NCBI GenBank assembly: GCA_011525745.1
Contig: WYBU01000091.1
Span: 1-64,000, forward strand
DNA: 64,000 nucleotides
Direction: 5' to 3'
Source of the DNA: Planctomycetaceae bacterium
GTDB taxonomy: Bacteria; Planctomycetota; Phycisphaerae; UBA1845; UTPLA1
In this document: in pieces, positions 62,198 to 64,000 of the stretch
Position numbering within the stretch: position 1 is the stretch's first letter
How the letters are laid out: each line of letters begins with the position of its first letter
Position numbers and translations under genes: made by a program
The notes under the pieces: generated by a model
The model's input: only the letters and a program-made list of their open reading frames with translations
Told to the model about the DNA's origin: nothing
Databases searched by the model: none

Positions 62198-64000
62198 ATG
62201 ATCGACTCCAGGCAACTCGTGTCGACTCCGCTTGCGTGCCGGCGAAATTCGGTTCCATCCCACCCCCCGCTTGCCGGTGCGATGGTGCTGGTTGCGTTGC
62301 CGCTTCTTGCGTTGCTCTGGGGCGGATGCGGTACGGATCCGTTCCCCGCGGATATCAAGGCCGATTCAAGCGCTTCAATCCGGATCGAGGCCATCACGCC
62401 CAGCCAAGGCCCCACCGGCACGCGCGTCACCATTCGCGGCGGGCCTTTCGAGGACAAGATCGGCGTGCTGTTCGGCGCGCATGCGGCCGTGGACCCGATC
62501 CTGGTCAACACCGGCATGATTACGGCCATCGCCCCGCCGCAATTACCGGGCACGGTGGACGTGACGGTGCTCTCCAACCAGGGCCAGATCACGGTACTGG
62601 GTGCATTCACCTATGAGGCGCCGGTGGTGCGGGTCGATTCGATCGAACCGGGTTTCGGGCCGATCGAAGGCGGCACGCTAGTGACGCTGCGCGGCGCGGG
62701 GATTCCTGCGAACGCGGGCGTCCTGTTCGGCAACGTCGCGGCGGCCCAGGTCACGTTCGTGAATGACCAACTCGTTACGGTGATCACGCCGGCCGGCCCC
62801 CAAGGCCCGGTCGACGTGACGGTCGTGCACCAGGGGGGCAATGTCGTTGTCCCGATGCAGTTCCTTTACGGCAACGGCACGCCGCGCGATGACGGAACCG
62901 ACTCGGACGGGGACGGTCTGACCGACGCGCAGGAGGAGGCAGGTTGGGAGGTGTGGATCGACTCGTTCGCGCAGGCGTCGACGCGGACGGACACGTACTT
63001 CAACGTGCTTCATTACGCGGTGACCAGCGATCCGTTGGATCCGGACACCGACGGCGACGGGCTGACCGATGACGTCGAGTTTCTTATCAAGAGCGACCCG
63101 CGCAAGAAGGACAGCGATGACGACGGCCTGCGAGACGCCGAGGAATGGAACCAGTGGCTGACGAGTCCCACCAGCGTCGATACCGATGGCGACGCGCGCG
63201 GCGACCCCGCCGCTCCGCTCGCGCCGAACCAGGCGCTCTTCGACGGATTGGAGTTGTTCGAGCCGTCGGTGCTGTTTCTGGACCCCGGCGATTCGGCGCG
63301 CGTCGTCAAGCCGCGGGCCACCTCGCCCACGCTGTCGGACACCGATGGCGACGGCGTCAGCGATTTCGACGAATTCGACAGCACCATTCGCAACGGCGTG
63401 ATTGCCGACCTGCCGCGGCTCGAGTACGAGTTGGTGGGCGACGTGGACGTGCGGCTCATGACCGAATACGCCGAAACCGAGGGCGAGACCAAGGAAACTG
63501 GCGTTACGCTGATTGAGTCCAGGACGGACACGGTCGCCAGCGAACAGAGCAACACGATTGGCTGGAGCTTTGAGGTTGCGCAGACGATCGGGATTGAGGC
63601 TGGCTCAGCAGAGACGAAGACGAAAGTCGATACCACGCTTACCGCGGGCATTCACGGCGAACACACCTGGACCAATTCTGTCGAAAGCTCGCGGACGGCC
63701 GGCAAGGAAACGTCGGAAGTCACGAGCAAATCGAAGGAGTTCACCGAAACGGCGGCGCACGGCTCGATCCGCACGGCCATCCAGTTGACGAATGCGGGGA
63801 AAACTTCGTTTGCTCTGGACGGCCTGAGCGTCCGGGTGTCGCAGCGCGAAAAGCTCAAGCCGTTGGGCGACACGTCCCCGGCGACGGCGCGCAAGACGAT
63901 TGCGACGCTGACACCGGTGTTCGACACGATCACGCTGGCTCCGGGGGAGACGGCGGGACCATTCGAGCTGGCCGCCACGGGTGTGAACGCCGACGCGATC
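62198..64000 (+). CDS. Large surface protein with TIG domains and a protective-antigen-like (binary toxin B) region; truncated by the window edge
   Basis: 601 codons, open at 64000. ATG 62198 has AAAGGAAGAG in front. A hydrophobic signal (about 30-43) ends at LLWGGCG, possibly a lipoprotein Cys45. Two IPT/TIG domains follow (about 61-142 and 145-226: ITPSQGPTGTRVTIRGG, IEPGFGPIEGGTLVTLRGAG). Acidic calcium-binding repeats run from about 232 to 393 (DSDGDGLTDAQEE, DTDGDGLTDD, DSDDDGLRDAEE, DTDGDGVSDFDEF). From about 417 the sequence is Ser/Thr-rich alternating strands (ETKETGVTLIESRTDTVASE, GEHTWTNSVESSRTAG, GSIRTAIQLTNAGKTSFAL), matching in order the calcium domain plus pore-forming domain of anthrax protective antigen. 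Not in that relationship: no PA14 domain is seen. Export and membrane insertion are inferred. Confidence 0.75.
   Translation, partial: MIDSRQLVSTPLACRRNSVPSHPPLAGAMVLVALPLLALLWGGCGTDPFPADIKADSSASIRIEAITPSQGPTGTRVTIRGGPFEDKIGVLFGAHAAVDPILVNTGMITAIAPPQLPGTVDVTVLSNQGQITVLGAFTYEAPVVRVDSIEPGFGPIEGGTLVTLRGAGIPANAGVLFGNVAAAQVTFVNDQLVTVITPAGPQGPVDVTVVHQGGNVVVPMQFLYGNGTPRDDGTDSDGDGLTDAQEEAGWEVWIDSFAQASTRTDTYFNVLHYAVTSDPLDPDTDGDGLTDDVEFLIKSDPRKKDSDDDGLRDAEEWNQWLTSPTSVDTDGDARGDPAAPLAPNQALFDGLELFEPSVLFLDPGDSARVVKPRATSPTLSDTDGDGVSDFDEFDSTIRNGVIADLPRLEYELVGDVDVRLMTEYAETEGETKETGVTLIESRTDTVASEQSNTIGWSFEVAQTIGIEAGSAETKTKVDTTLTAGIHGEHTWTNSVESSRTAGKETSEVTSKSKEFTETAAHGSIRTAIQLTNAGKTSFALDGLSVRVSQREKLKPLGDTSPATARKTIATLTPVFDTITLAPGETAGPFELAATGVNADAI

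Overview
The window is GC-rich, densely coding on both strands and bacterial. It most likely comes from a planctomycete, perhaps a Phycisphaerae-like lineage. The evidence is a pseudopilin of the H-x9-DG type, two secreted proteins with PEP-CTERM sorting tails, an ECF sigma factor of the planctomycete/verrucomicrobial subfamily, envelope proteins of 1100 and 2700 residues, and many dispersed palindromic intergenic repeats. This is an inference from gene content; no rRNA or other phylogenetic marker is present to prove it.

Layout. 1-14 kb holds housekeeping and signalling genes: a histone-deacetylase-like amidohydrolase, tRNA-Val(GAC), an S9 peptidase, pyruvate phosphate dikinase, a UbiA prenyltransferase, a small hydrophobic protein, a pseudopilin, an operon of HEAT lipoprotein, RsbW-like kinase and STAS antagonist, a TIM-barrel-like unknown and UMP kinase (pyrH). 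14-28 kb holds a GH31 alpha-glycosidase, a membrane protein, a hybrid histidine kinase next to a REC-GGDEF-pseudoREC-HD-GYP protein (two-component to c-di-GMP output), a rubrerythrin-like protein, a DsbD-type thiol:disulfide interchange protein and RNase Y (rny). 28-42 kb is a minus-strand envelope locus: an NTF2-like membrane protein, a LolA-like protein, then two translationally coupled genes of 1102 and 2699 residues that belong to one uncharacterised family. The larger is a fusion of two family members that keeps an internal signal peptide and carries a pseudopilin passenger domain.

42-55 kb is molybdenum-hydroxylase territory: a fused [2Fe-2S]/molybdopterin xanthine dehydrogenase, an orphan ParD-like antitoxin, XdhC and a separate three-gene hydroxylase (FAD, Fe-S, Mo subunits). 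Between them sit a conserved hypothetical gene and two near-identical PEP-CTERM proteins. 55-64 kb holds RtcB, a GNAT acetyltransferase, DUF4274, PepSY-like and DUF4177 proteins, an arylsulfotransferase-like protein, an ECF sigma factor, and at the right edge the start of a large surface protein. That last protein combines two IPT/TIG domains and calcium-binding repeats with a region resembling the pore-forming domain of anthrax protective antigen.

A second theme is the repeats. Several families of short palindromic or text-like elements occupy most longer intergenic gaps. In at least three genes (fused xanthine dehydrogenase, LolA-like, arylsulfotransferase-like) the same element sequences lie in frame inside or at the end of the coding sequence. 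The strongest candidates for something undescribed are the duplicated and fused envelope giants, the protective-antigen-like protein beside the sigma factor, and the repeat elements acting as protein-coding insertions.
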